Of a stretch of DNA of 64,000 nt, positions 32,261 to 41,090 are shown one piece after another. Source of the stretch: DASSUW01 sp963792385 (GTDB taxonomy: Bacteria; Actinomycetota; Thermoleophilia; Solirubrobacterales; Solirubrobacteraceae); NCBI GenBank assembly GCA_963792385.1, contig CAWBVZ010000012.1, positions 434,001-498,000 on the forward strand, given 5' to 3'. Under the pieces are notes generated by a model. That model was not told the origin of the DNA. It ran no database searches and worked only from the letters and a program-made list of their open reading frames with translations. A program made the position numbers and the translations under genes. How positions within the stretch are numbered: the first letter of the stretch is position 1; every line of letters begins with the position of its first letter.

Positions 32261-33515
32261 GGCTGCTCAGCCGCTTCAGCTCGTCGATCAGCACCTTGCG
32301 CGGGACCTCCGTCTTGCGCGCGACCGAGCCGTGCTTGCCGGAGAGCGTCGACACCAGCGTCGTGAGCCGGTCGGGCGTCGCCGCCGCGCTGCGCTGCGCG
32401 AACGCGTTCCACAGCGACTTCGGCGTGGCGTTGAGACTGCCGTGGTGGCCGACCTTGTAGAACGAGGCGCGCGCGAGGTCGGCGCGGATCGCTTCGGACC
32501 GGTCGTTGTCGCGCAGGGCGTAGCGCCAGTTCTCGAGCTGGGCGTCGCCGGGGAACACGAGCACCTTGCCGCCGATCCTGAAGAGCAGGATCAGGCTCGT
32601 GTTGTTGAGCGCGTCGTCGAGGCTGCGCACGACCGCGAGCATCTCCTCGGCGCGCATCTTGTCGATCTGCGGGATCACCCAGCGCGCCTCCTGCGGGTAG
32701 CTGCGGGTGACCGGTGCGTCGGGGAAGATCCGCCCGCCGGCGCCGCGGGCCGCCCGCACGGCACTCGCCCGGCGGGCCGCGACGTGCCAGAACTCGTCGG
32801 CGTCGACCTCCGCCGGGTTGGCGAGCGCGGCCGACTGCGCGAGCGTGGGCGGGCCGATGACGTCGATCTTGACGCCGGGGAGCACGCTGCTGATCGGCAG
32901 CCGCGTGCCGAAGCGAGCGTAGATCCGGCGCTTGCCCATCGTCATCAGGTTCTCGACGGCCTCGCGATTGCTGATGTTCGTGTCGCCGAGGAAGCTGAGC
33001 TGCTCGACGAGCGTCTTCGACACGGTCTTGGTGGCGCGGAGCCGCGGGACCTCGTCGAGCACGGCCTGTGCCAGCGCCTGCATCTCGGACAGCTGCGCCA
33101 CGTGTGCGCGCGCCCGCAAGCTGTGACCGCCGCTGCCGCCCGCGCGGGCCGGTGCGGTGGCGTTCGGATCGAGCGTTGGATCCTCCGTCCACGGCTGCAC
33201 GACGAGCGCCGGCTCGAGTGCCCGGATGATCGCGCCGGACGCTCCCGCGAAGCCCGAGATGTGGTCGGCATGGCGGTGCGTCGCGACCAGCATGTCGAGC
33301 TTGCCGTTGCCGTTCGGGGCCTGGCAGTCGTCGCGGATCTTCTCCGCGATCGCGGTCATGCCGCCGGCCGGGCCGAAGCGCGATCCCTTGGTCGAGCCGA
33401 AGTCGATCAGCACGTTGCGCGGCCGCCCGGCCGGATACGTGAACGTCAGGTACAGGCATTCGCCGAAGCCCGTGTTGAGCGCCCGGATCCGGATGTGCGT
33501 GGGCGCCGCCGCCAT
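32196..33515 (-). CDS. Metallo-beta-lactamase-fold hydrolase (ComEC/Rec2-like soluble domain)
   Basis: 439 aa, cytoplasmic (no signal peptide or membrane segment). The metal site THRHADHISG gives His80, His82, Asp84 and His85; VFPGDAQLENW and VGHHGSLNATPKSLW supply later ligands, an arrangement like the MBL domain of competence protein ComEC. An insertion of some 150 residues separates the motifs (RARAHVAQLSEMQALAQAVL, FLGDTNISNREAVENLMTMG). ATG 33515 overlaps the stop of the HExxH protease gene (TGATG). Substrate is unknown; relatives act as nucleases or phosphodiesterases. The pairing with a protease and a cupin makes a three-gene operon. Confidence 0.8.
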   Translation of the reverse strand: MAAAPTHIRIRALNTGFGECLYLTFTYPAGRPRNVLIDFGSTKGSRFGPAGGMTAIAEKIRDDCQAPNGNGKLDMLVATHRHADHISGFAGASGAIIRALEPALVVQPWTEDPTLDPNATAPARAGGSGGHSLRARAHVAQLSEMQALAQAVLDEVPRLRATKTVSKTLVEQLSFLGDTNISNREAVENLMTMGKRRIYARFGTRLPISSVLPGVKIDVIGPPTLAQSAALANPAEVDADEFWHVAARRASAVRAARGAGGRIFPDAPVTRSYPQEARWVIPQIDKMRAEEMLAVVRSLDDALNNTSLILLFRIGGKVLVFPGDAQLENWRYALRDNDRSEAIRADLARASFYKVGHHGSLNATPKSLWNAFAQRSAAATPDRLTTLVSTLSGKHGSVARKTEVPRKVLIDELKRLSSLSNTQTLRSRKQFWVDVDIDL

Positions 33516-35209
33516 CACCACACCTCGTCGCGTTGCGGCAGCGCCTGGCCGGCCCGCAGCCGGTGGATCGTGGCGAGCCGTGCGCTGCCCGCGTTGTCGA
33601 AGAACCCGTGCTGCCACAGGTAGTCGAGCCGCTGCTGCGAGCGCTCGCGGACGTCGTCCTTGCGACGCGTCGGGAGCCGATTGTGGATCTCGAACTTGAG
33701 CGTCCCGTACTCGTCCAGCACGAGCGTGCTGCCACCGCGCAGCGCGACCTGCGTGTCGTCCGGCATCCCGGCGGGCTTCTTGAGCCCGAAGCGCGACAGC
33801 TCCGTCGCGCGGACGGCGACGTACTGCTGGCACTCGGCCACGGTCTCGCGCAGGAAGAACCCGTCCTCCGGCGACACGCGCACGCACGGCCGCACGCTCG
33901 AGACCTGGATGTAGGTGGACGCGTCGAAGTGCAGCGCGCCGCGGTTCGCCCACACGAGCCGGAACATCTCGACCACGTCCGTCTGCAGGCTCCCGAAGTG
34001 CACGCCCTGGCGGCCGAGCTCGAGGTCCGAGCGCTCCCACAGGCCGTCCTTGCTCCCCGACGCGGGCACGATCCCGTAGCGGCCGAACCAGTCGAGCAGC
34101 GTGGCCCGGAGGTCGTAGGCGTCGGAGCTACGGATCTCGCTGTCGGCGGTCACCAGCGCGCTCAGGTAGTCCCCGAACGAGAGGTGGATCGGCGGCGTGT
34201 AGTCGAGCGCCCGGATCGCCATCGTGAGCAGGACCTCGGCGATCGTGGCGCCCTCCTCGGCGACGCGGCCGAGGTCGAGGTAGCGACCCTCGATCCGGCC
34301 GAGCGACTCGAGCCGCGACGTCCACGCCGAGACGAACGCTCGCATCACGGCCGCCACCAGGATCTCGCCGCGACTGTGCGCCTCGAGGAACTCCGGGCGG
34401 TCGAGGATCCCCGGGGCCGGATCGATCTCGACCGAGCGCCGCAGCGCCCCGATCCGCGCCAGGCCGGCCTCCGCCTGCATCTCGTCGGCGAGGCCGAGCA
34501 GCACCGAGTGCATCAGGGCGTCCATGCCCACGCGCTCGATCGCGATCAGGCCCGGCGGCGTGCCCTTCTCCGGTGCGTCGCGCTCGAGCAGCGCGCCGAG
34601 CACGTCGCCGAACGAGAACACCGACAGCAGCGCGACGATGTCCGCGAACGCCTCGTGGAACGCCGCCTGGTCGGCCGACGACGGATCCATGAACCGGCTG
34701 CGCAGGCCGTCGAGCAGCGCGTGCGTGGTCTCGTGGACCACGATGTCCTGCGACAGGCACATGAACGTGAGGCCGTTCGCGCCGCGGTAGTAGCCGAACA
34801 GCAGCGACTGGGCCTCGCGCGTGTAGAACGCGTTCATCTCCTCGAACGCGTGTGGGACGACCTTCAACTGGTGCGCCGGGAAGCCCCACGACACGCGCCG
34901 CCCGAGCGCCTGCTCGAAGCGCGCGAGCGTGCGCATCACAAGCGCGTAGACGTTCTGGGCGTGGAACGCGGGATCGTTGAGGATCTCCGCATCGCTCGGC
35001 GGAGACGGACCCGCCTCGCCGACCCACGCGGGCTTGTACAGCGTCTGCGTCGAGGCGTCGTAGTCGACGACCTGGACTCGGTGCCCGATCGGACCCGCCT
35101 CGAGGTCCTCGTACGCGACCGGCACCGACGCGGTCAGGATGCGCCCATCGCGCCGGACCCCGGCGTCCTGGGGAAGGACCCACATCTGCCGCGTGCGGAG
35201 GTCGGGCAT
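33515..35209 (-). CDS. Cytoplasmic gluzincin metalloprotease, thermolysin (M4)-like
   Basis: 564 aa. Zinc site VVHETTHALLDG (His159, Glu160, His163) with the third ligand Glu186 in AAFHEAFADIVALL, equivalent to the NEAxSD element of thermolysin. Unlike secreted M4 enzymes it has no signal peptide and no FTP or PepSY propeptide; the N-terminal ~120 residues (VQVVDYDASTQTLYKPAW, NVYALVMRTLARFEQALG) are different. The C-terminal ~200 residues are unrelated to known M4 domains as far as I can tell. Its ATG directly follows the cupin stop, and its stop overlaps the MBL gene. An intracellular protease coupled to an MBL hydrolase may be regulatory or defensive; function unproven. Confidence 0.8.
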   Translation of the reverse strand: MPDLRTRQMWVLPQDAGVRRDGRILTASVPVAYEDLEAGPIGHRVQVVDYDASTQTLYKPAWVGEAGPSPPSDAEILNDPAFHAQNVYALVMRTLARFEQALGRRVSWGFPAHQLKVVPHAFEEMNAFYTREAQSLLFGYYRGANGLTFMCLSQDIVVHETTHALLDGLRSRFMDPSSADQAAFHEAFADIVALLSVFSFGDVLGALLERDAPEKGTPPGLIAIERVGMDALMHSVLLGLADEMQAEAGLARIGALRRSVEIDPAPGILDRPEFLEAHSRGEILVAAVMRAFVSAWTSRLESLGRIEGRYLDLGRVAEEGATIAEVLLTMAIRALDYTPPIHLSFGDYLSALVTADSEIRSSDAYDLRATLLDWFGRYGIVPASGSKDGLWERSDLELGRQGVHFGSLQTDVVEMFRLVWANRGALHFDASTYIQVSSVRPCVRVSPEDGFFLRETVAECQQYVAVRATELSRFGLKKPAGMPDDTQVALRGGSTLVLDEYGTLKFEIHNRLPTRRKDDVRERSQQRLDYLWQHGFFDNAGSARLATIHRLRAGQALPQRDEVW

Positions 35210-35569
35210 CTAGATCTCCCGCTCCTCCACTGTGAGAGCTCCGCCTGCATCGCCGGTGTTCACCGTGCCGCGGGGCTCGATCAGCAGCACATGTGCTTCC
35301 TCGTCGGCCTTCGGACAGTGCTCCACGCCGCGCGGAATGACGAACATCTCGCCCTCGCTCAGCTCGATGTCGCGATCGCGCAGCTGGATCGTGAGGCGTC
35401 CGTGGAGAACGAGGAAGAAGTCGTCGGTGTCGTCGTGCTTGTGCCAGACGAACTCGCCTTTGACCTTCACCACGACCAGCTTGTAGTCGTTCATGTAGCC
35501 GACGATGCCGGGGCTGTACAGCTCACCGAGCAGGCCGATCTTCTCCGCGAGGTTCACCTTGTCGTCCAT
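35210..35569 (-). CDS. Cupin-domain protein
   Basis: 119-aa single-domain cupin. Motif 1 reads VWHKHDDTDDFFLVLHG and motif 2 EGEMFVIPRGVEHCPKA, so metal ligands (two His, an acidic residue and a late His) are plausible. Proteins of this type with the ending IEPRGTVNTGD are widespread and usually described as mannose-6-phosphate-isomerase-like; their reaction is unknown. The stop abuts the ATG of the M4-like protease with no gap, so it is first in the cupin/protease/MBL operon. Confidence 0.85.
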   Translation of the reverse strand: MDDKVNLAEKIGLLGELYSPGIVGYMNDYKLVVVKVKGEFVWHKHDDTDDFFLVLHGRLTIQLRDRDIELSEGEMFVIPRGVEHCPKADEEAHVLLIEPRGTVNTGDAGGALTVEEREI

Positions 35570-35609
35570 GCCCCGACAGTCTGCCGGACGGGCCGGGGGC
35601 GTGGGCGAG

Positions 35610-35765
35610 CTAGGCGGCGAAGGCCGGGCCGCGGCGGCCGGCCAGGAAGCCCCACAGCCGGCGGTTGCGGCGCGACGAGGCGACCATCCGAGACCGACGC
35701 CACTCGACGAGCGTCAGCCCTGACGGGGCTTCGCTCTCGATGTAGTTCATGACGTGATCGGGCAT
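35610..35765 (-). CDS. Small basic protein (about 51 aa)
   Basis: From ATG 35765 the frame reads MPDHVMNYIESEAPSGLTL, then VEWRRSRMVASSRRNRRLWG and a short end. An internal ATG (35753) would start at MNYIES. Strong charge, tryptophans and a defined N-terminal motif make it look like a real microprotein, and short actinobacterial proteins with an IES-x-P-x-G-x-TL-x-EWRR pattern seem familiar. It may be translated from a transcript that starts in the structured region upstream. Function unknown. Confidence 0.4.
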   Translation of the reverse strand: MPDHVMNYIESEAPSGLTLVEWRRSRMVASSRRNRRLWGFLAGRRGPAFAA

Positions 35766-35941
35766 AGGTGGAAGATCCCACCAACCGCTCGTCGCCACAC
35801 CGGGGGCAAGCCCGTGAGTTGCCGAGGGCTGGCATCCGTTGTGCGGTGGGGGAAACCGCACGTCCGTGTATCACCCGCGCTCCGCATCGCTCTCCCCTTG
35901 TACGAGGCACCGACCGGTGCCCGAACCACGAGAGGATTCGA
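35766..35941. other. Structured intergenic region with several hairpins, possible leader RNA
   Basis: In the 345-bp gap before the subtilase gene three perfect hairpins occur within 160 bp: GGTGG-N6-CCACC (35768-35783), GTGCGGT-N7-ACCGCAC (about 35840-35860) and GGCACC-N4-GGTGCC (about 35906-35921). On the minus strand GCCAGCCC...GGGC...TGGC nests further. It could be the 5' leader of the microprotein at 35765 (minus strand) or of a 39-codon basic frame at 35942-36061 (plus strand, GAGAGGA site). I cannot match it to a known riboswitch class. Confidence 0.35.
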
Positions 35942-36035
35942 ATGCAGCTCAGCCATCCCGTGGTGCTGACCCAGATGGTGGGACTGCACCGCCGCCGCCG
36001 TCGGCGATCGCTGTGGCGATCGTTGTTCGGACCGC

Positions 36036-36064
36036 TTGACTCGCGCGGGCGACTCGCCTAGCGT
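36036..36064 (+). promoter_or_regulatory. Promoter of the subtilase-like gene
   Basis: TTGACT (36036-36041), exactly 17 bases, then TAGCGT (36059-36064), a good primary-sigma promoter for an actinobacterium. The predicted start near 36071 would give a 40-base leader containing AAGGGG before ATG 36111. Confidence 0.65.
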
Positions 36065-36110
36065 GAATCTTCGACGGGTCCCGGCGGGGGACCCGACCGA
36101 AGGGGCGGGC

Positions 36111-38855
36111 ATGTCGATCTCTCTGGCGGGTGGGCGACGGTTGTCGCGGCTGATGGCGGCGACGGCGATTCTCGGTCTGTCGTGGGCGGCGCCGGCGGCC
36201 GCGGATACACCCGATCAGGCCTTCAGCGCGAAGGCCGCGAGTCAGATCGCGGCGCTCCAGCGAATGAAGACATCGCTTTCGGCCGGCGAGCGCAAGCTCG
36301 ACAGCCGGCTGCTCGTGACCCTGCGCCGTCGCGAGGGCGCGGCGCGGATTCCGCGCGCGGTGGTCGGTGCACCGGTGTCGAAGGGCATCACCGAGGTCGA
36401 CGTGCGGGCGACCACCGCCGGCGCCGGCCTGGAGAAGCGGCTGCGTGCGGTCGGCGGACGGGTCCGCGAGACCTCGCGCCGCACCGGCGTGGTGCGGGTG
36501 CGGCTTCCGCTCGATGCGCTCGCGAAGGTGGCCGGTTGGCGCGACGTGCGCCGGGTCGGCGTCGCCGCCGGCTGGATCTCGGCGCACATGGCTGCGCGGG
36601 CGCCGCGCTCCAAGGCCGACGAGGCCGCCCGGCTCGAGGCCGCGCTCGCGCCGATCGTGTCCGAGGGAGACGAGGTGCACGCGGCCGACGTGGCGCGCGC
36701 TGAGCATCAGGTGACGGGCGTCGGCGTCAAGGTCTGCGTGCTCTCCGACGGCGTCGCCTCGCTCGCCGCGTCCCAGGCCGCCGGCGAGCTGCCCGCGGTC
36801 GACGTGCTGCCCGACCAGGAAGGCTCGGGAGACGAAGGGACGGCGATGCTCGAGATCGTCCACGACCTCGCGCCGAACGCGGAGCTGGGCTTCGCGACCG
36901 CGGTCTCCACCGACGGCGAGTTCGCCGACAACGTGCGCGCGCTGCGCTTCCAGGCGGGCTGTGACGTCCTCGTCGACGACATCCTCTACTTCAACGAGAG
37001 CCCGTTCCAGGACGGGATCATCGCGCAGGCCGTCAACGCCGTCACCGCCGACGGCGCCCTGTACTTCAGCTCGGCCGGCAACGAGGGCAACACGCTCGAT
37101 GGCACCTCGGGCAGCTACGAGAACAACTTCGTGGATTCCGGCCGCGGCGTCGGGAAGTTCGCCGGCGTGGCGCACGACTTCGATCCAGGGCCTGCCGTGC
37201 AGGTCTTCGAGCCGATCTCCGACGATTCGAGTGCCGGCGTGCCGGTCACGCTGTTCTGGGCCGATCCGCTCGGCCACGCCGCCGACGACTACGACCTCTA
37301 CCTGTTCGACGCCGACGACAACGTCGTGAACTTCTCGCAGGACGTCCAGGATGGCAACGACGACCCGTATGAGATCCTCGGCACGCCGACCTTCGGCGGG
37401 AGCGGTCTGCGGCTCGCGGTCGTGCGGTTCGCCGGCTCCGCGCGGTACTTCCAGCTGTCGGCGCTGCGCGGGCGGTTCTCGGACTCGGACGACGGGCTGA
37501 TCGCACGGGTGACGCCCGGCGTCACGCGCGGCCACTCGGCCGCCGAGGACGCGTTCAGCGTGGCCGCCGCCCCGGCCGCCGGCCCGCTTCCGTTCGATCT
37601 CGAGCCGGGCGACCCGCCGAACCCGACCGGGCCGTTCCCGAACGCGTTCGCGGCCACGCAGCTGCCGGAGCGGTTTACCTCCGACGGCCCGCGGCGGATG
37701 TTCTTCGCCGCCGACGGGTCGCCGCTCGCGGCCGTCCGGCAGAAGCCGGACATCACCGCCGCGGACGGCGTGAGCACCTCGCTGGAGGACTTCACGCCGT
37801 TCTTCGGGACGTCGGCGTCGGCGCCGCACGCCGCCGCGATCGCGGCGCTCGTGCTGTCGGGCAACCCGGGCGCCGGCACGGACGAGATCCGCGACGCGTT
37901 CGACGCGACCGCGCTCGACGTTGCTCCGGCGGGCGTCGACGGGCGCACCGGTCACGGGATCGTGCGCGCCGACAGCGTGCTCGCCTACACCGGCGCCACG
38001 CCGCAGCCGCTGGTCAAGGCCGGGACGCCGACGGTGACGCCGGTGACCGGTGACGGCGACGCGTTCGTGGAGCCCGGCGAGACCGCGACGGTCGCGCTCC
38101 CGGCCACCAACGCGGGGGACGGGACCGCGACCGGCGTCAGCGTCACGGCGACGACCGGCGATCCGCAGGCCCAGCTCACACCCCGTTCCCAGTCGTACGG
38201 CACGATCGCCGCGGGGGAGACCAAGTCACGCAACTTCCAGCTCGCACTGTCGGCCGACTACCCGCTCGGCAAGCGCGTTTCCCTGTCGGTCCGCGTCACG
38301 TTCGCGGGCGCGCTGTCACCGACCACGACGACGCTCACGATCCCGACCGGTCAACCGGCGGCCACGGCGACCACGTTCGCGTACGGCGGGGCGCCGGTCC
38401 CGATCCCCGACGCGAACGAGACCGGCGCGTCGGTGACGATCCCGGTCGCGGGCGTCGGATACGCGTCCCGGCTCACGTTCTCGATCGACGGGGCGACGTG
38501 CTCGACGGCGACCGGGGCGACGACGGTCGGGCTCGACCACAGTTTCGTCGGCGACCTCGTCGGGACGTTGACCGGGCCGGGCGGCACGCCCGCGACGCTG
38601 TTCTCCCACGCAGGCGGGAGCGGCAACAACCTGTGCCAGGTCGTGTTCGACGACGCCGCGGCGCAGCCGTTCGCGTCGTTGACCTCGGCGCGGGCGCCGT
38701 TCACCGGCACCTGGCGTCCGGCCGAGCCGCTGGACCCGCTCCTGTCGGCGCCGGTCGACGGCGACTGGAAGTTCACCGTGGTCGACACGGCCGCGCGGGA
38801 CACGGGGACGATCCGGGCGGTGTCGCTGCACGTCTCCGGGTTCGTGGGGGGATGA
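36111..38855 (+). CDS. Secreted subtilase-like (S8) protein with catalytic His replaced, CARDB-like and P domains
   Basis: 914 aa with an N-terminal signal peptide (hydrophobic MAATAILGLSWAAPAAA, about 15-31). The S8 core has Asp213 in VCVLSDGVAS, the oxyanion Asn324 in SSAGNEGN and Ser568 in FFGTSASAPHAAAIAAL. At the His position, normally HGT, the sequence reads GDEGTAMLEIVHDLAPNA, putting Glu242 there. A Ser/Glu/Asp set recalls sedolisins, though the fold pattern is S8. The region 660-770 looks like a CARDB-type beta-sandwich, and the C-terminal ~130 residues match a proprotein-convertase P domain (GLDHSFVGDLVGTL, WKFTVVDTAARDTGTI). Likely extracellular; either a protease with an altered triad or a binding protein. 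Confidence 0.85.
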   Translation: MSISLAGGRRLSRLMAATAILGLSWAAPAAADTPDQAFSAKAASQIAALQRMKTSLSAGERKLDSRLLVTLRRREGAARIPRAVVGAPVSKGITEVDVRATTAGAGLEKRLRAVGGRVRETSRRTGVVRVRLPLDALAKVAGWRDVRRVGVAAGWISAHMAARAPRSKADEAARLEAALAPIVSEGDEVHAADVARAEHQVTGVGVKVCVLSDGVASLAASQAAGELPAVDVLPDQEGSGDEGTAMLEIVHDLAPNAELGFATAVSTDGEFADNVRALRFQAGCDVLVDDILYFNESPFQDGIIAQAVNAVTADGALYFSSAGNEGNTLDGTSGSYENNFVDSGRGVGKFAGVAHDFDPGPAVQVFEPISDDSSAGVPVTLFWADPLGHAADDYDLYLFDADDNVVNFSQDVQDGNDDPYEILGTPTFGGSGLRLAVVRFAGSARYFQLSALRGRFSDSDDGLIARVTPGVTRGHSAAEDAFSVAAAPAAGPLPFDLEPGDPPNPTGPFPNAFAATQLPERFTSDGPRRMFFAADGSPLAAVRQKPDITAADGVSTSLEDFTPFFGTSASAPHAAAIAALVLSGNPGAGTDEIRDAFDATALDVAPAGVDGRTGHGIVRADSVLAYTGATPQPLVKAGTPTVTPVTGDGDAFVEPGETATVALPATNAGDGTATGVSVTATTGDPQAQLTPRSQSYGTIAAGETKSRNFQLALSADYPLGKRVSLSVRVTFAGALSPTTTTLTIPTGQPAATATTFAYGGAPVPIPDANETGASVTIPVAGVGYASRLTFSIDGATCSTATGATTVGLDHSFVGDLVGTLTGPGGTPATLFSHAGGSGNNLCQVVFDDAAAQPFASLTSARAPFTGTWRPAEPLDPLLSAPVDGDWKFTVVDTAARDTGTIRAVSLHVSGFVGG

Positions 38856-38925
38856 CCTGAGCTCATCATCTGCGAGCACCAATCGGACGATGGGCGCGGC
38901 GCGGAGGCGCGCCTACGGTTCGAGC

Positions 38926-39120
38926 ATGAACAACGACACCGCCACGAGGACTCCCGCCGCGCCCGCCCACCGCCTCCCGCCGCCTGAACCGCGCTCATTC
39001 GCCCAGCCGCGGGAGAACGATCGGCTGTTGGAGAGCCAGCGCGCTGCCGCCCGCGGTCGTACGGCCGCCCGCCAGGACGCGCTCGTGACCGCGTGGCTGC
39101 GCGCGCTCGGCCGCGAGTGA
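38926..39120 (+). CDS. Small hypothetical protein (64 aa)
   Basis: ATG 38926 opens a 64-codon frame rich in Pro, Ala and Arg: TATRTPAAPAHRLPPPEPRS, then a possible helix ENDRLLESQRAAARGRTAAR and QDALVTAWLRALGRE. TACGGT sits six bases upstream of the ATG, the same spacing seen before several SD-less genes in this window, which supports expression. No recognised domain. It lies between the subtilase and the convergent response regulator. Confidence 0.45.
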   Translation: MNNDTATRTPAAPAHRLPPPEPRSFAQPRENDRLLESQRAAARGRTAARQDALVTAWLRALGRE

Positions 39121-39126
39121 CGCGGC

Positions 39127-39774
39127 TCACTCGAGCAGACCGCGCCGCATCGCCTCGGCCACGGCGGCGGCGCGGTCGGACACCTCGAGCTTCGCGTAGA
39201 CGTGCTGGAGGTGCGTCCTGATCGTCGCCGGGCTCAGGAACATGCGGCGTGCGATGTCCGGCGCCGAGAGGCCGTCGGCGGTGAGCCGGAGAACGTCGGC
39301 CTCGCGCGCGGTCAGGACCGGCCGGTCGTCGGGCGAGCGGAGCTGGATCTCGCGCGCGAGGCCGCTCTGAACGTCCGGCGTGAGGACCGTCTCCCCGCGC
39401 GCGACCGCGCCCACGGTGTCGCAGATCTGCTCCCGCGACGCGTGCTTGGAGAGGTACGCCCGCGCGCCGCCGCGGATCGCCGCGTAGACCAGCTCGCTCT
39501 CCATGTAGGCGGACACCACGACGACGCGCGTCGGCAGCGACTCGCGCTCGATCGCGGCCAGCACCTCGGCGCCGTCGAGACCGGGCATCCGCATGTCGAG
39601 CACGGCCACGTCGGGCGCGTGCTCGCGGATCGCCGCCAGCGCCGCCGGTCCGCTGTCCGCCTGGCCGACCAGCTCGAGCTCAGCGCGCTCCTCGACGGCT
39701 CGCACGATGCCCTCGCGATAGACGGGGTGGTCGTCGGCCACTACGACCGTGACCCGCTGCGATCGCGCGTTCAC
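39127..39774 (-). CDS. NarL/FixJ-type response regulator (orphan)
   Basis: 215 aa from GTG 39774. Receiver domain: acidic pair Asp14/Asp15 in VVADDHPVYREG, phospho-acceptor Asp60 in VAVLDMRMPG, and the conserved Lys in AYLSKHA. C-terminal LuxR-type HTH: LTAREADVLRLTADGLSAPD, RMFLSPATIRTHLQHVYAKL. Phosphorylation by a sensor kinase would promote dimer binding to DNA. No histidine kinase gene is adjacent in the window. The extra upstream residues in the open frame are arginine-rich and not family-like. Confidence 0.88.
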   Translation of the reverse strand: MNARSQRVTVVVADDHPVYREGIVRAVEERAELELVGQADSGPAALAAIREHAPDVAVLDMRMPGLDGAEVLAAIERESLPTRVVVVSAYMESELVYAAIRGGARAYLSKHASREQICDTVGAVARGETVLTPDVQSGLAREIQLRSPDDRPVLTAREADVLRLTADGLSAPDIARRMFLSPATIRTHLQHVYAKLEVSDRAAAVAEAMRRGLLE

Positions 39775-39886
39775 GCGAGCGATCGTTGCAGCGGCTGAGC
39801 GCACGCGGAATCGGTCGACCGGACGGCGCTCGGACGATCGCCGCGTCATACGATCGGCTGACGCCGCGCCGCCCTTCTCAGTGTGG

Positions 39887-40999
39887 CTATCGCGGCTGGG
39901 TCCGCTGCACCACGCCGCGGCCGAGCACCTCCACGGATCCGCCGGGCCCGCACGCGGCGATGTCGTGCGCCTCGGTCTGGAGCCGGCGGCGCAGCACCGC
40001 GAGCGCGGGCAGCCCGAGCAGCGCCGGGATCGACAGCAGCAGCCCGCGGTAGGCGATCACCGCGACGGCGGCGTCGGTGGCATCGACGCCGTAGATCACG
40101 AGCGTTCCGATCAGGCCGCCGTCGACGCCGCCGATGCCTCCCGGAATCGGGATCAGGCCTCCGAGCTGGCCGATGATGTAGGCCACGAGGAGCACGCCGA
40201 CGGGCGGCACGTCGTTCCCGAAGGCGGCGAAGCAGACGCCGAGCATCGCGACGTCGAAGAGCATGTATCCGGACGCGCCGATGATCAGGGCCACATCGCC
40301 GGTCCGCAGCAGGCGCACCGCCTCGTCCACGCCGTCCCCGACCACCTGCGCGGCGGCGGCCAGCCGGGCACGCATCGAGGTGCGCGCGAGCGCGCCCGCG
40401 AGCCACCGTGCCGCCAGCGCGAGCGCGATCGCCAGCGCGCCGGCGACGGCGGGGATGACCGCCAGGAGGAGACCGGGGGAGCCGTTGAGGATCCCCGTCG
40501 CCAGCGCCAGCCCGGCAAGCATCAAGAAGCCCACGTTCGCGAGGCTCGTCAGCAGGAAGAACGCAACCGTCCGGTGGGCGATGAACGAGCGCGAGAGCCC
40601 GCCACGCCGCAGGATCCACGCCCCGAGCGCCAGGCCGCCCGCCCCGCCGATCGAGAAGACCGAGTTCGCGGCAAGCTCCGCGAGCCCAATCTCGGTGCTG
40701 GTGATCCAGCTCATCTGGCGGCAGAACACCGCCCGGAACACGAGCACGTAGGACCCGCACGAACAGAGCTGAAGGAACGCGGCGAACACGAGCCACTCGG
40801 GCCGGGCACCCGCGAACCGGTCCCGCAGCGACCCCAGGCCGGGAACCAGCACGATCGCGGCGATCACCACGAGGACGATCGCGCCCAGCAGCAGCAGCGA
40901 CCGCCGCAGCCGAGACCCGGAGAACTCCTCCGGCAGCGGCTCGGCCGACACGGCGATCGGATCGAGGTACTCGACGTCGTACTTCGGCTGCTCGCTCAT
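39887..40999 (-). CDS. Flippase-like integral membrane protein (LPG_synthase_TM / UPF0104 family)
   Basis: 370 aa from ATG 40999 (an in-frame TTG at 41032 is an alternative; neither has a clear ribosome site). About eight membrane segments, starting RRSLLLLGAIVLVVIAAIVL. Family hallmarks are AELAANSVFSIGGAGGLALG, YIIGQLGGLIPIPGGIGGVDG and YRGLLLSIPALLG. Members include the transmembrane half of MprF and glycolipid flippases. No synthetase domain is attached, so a lipid transport role is the best guess. Confidence 0.82.
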   Translation of the reverse strand: MSEQPKYDVEYLDPIAVSAEPLPEEFSGSRLRRSLLLLGAIVLVVIAAIVLVPGLGSLRDRFAGARPEWLVFAAFLQLCSCGSYVLVFRAVFCRQMSWITSTEIGLAELAANSVFSIGGAGGLALGAWILRRGGLSRSFIAHRTVAFFLLTSLANVGFLMLAGLALATGILNGSPGLLLAVIPAVAGALAIALALAARWLAGALARTSMRARLAAAAQVVGDGVDEAVRLLRTGDVALIIGASGYMLFDVAMLGVCFAAFGNDVPPVGVLLVAYIIGQLGGLIPIPGGIGGVDGGLIGTLVIYGVDATDAAVAVIAYRGLLLSIPALLGLPALAVLRRRLQTEAHDIAACGPGGSVEVLGRGVVQRTQPR

Positions 41000-41090
41000 C
41001 GACTGCGAGGTCTTAGCAGGGGTCTTGACCAACTACGCCGTGTCGTAGAAGCTCTCCAGCAGGCAACCGATCTGAGGGGGGAGTTCATCC

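Noticed and set aside
35766..35941. Known riboswitch (c-di-AMP, c-di-GMP, SAM, cobalamin)
   Set aside because: Hairpins are present but the signature sequences of these classes are not found on either strand.
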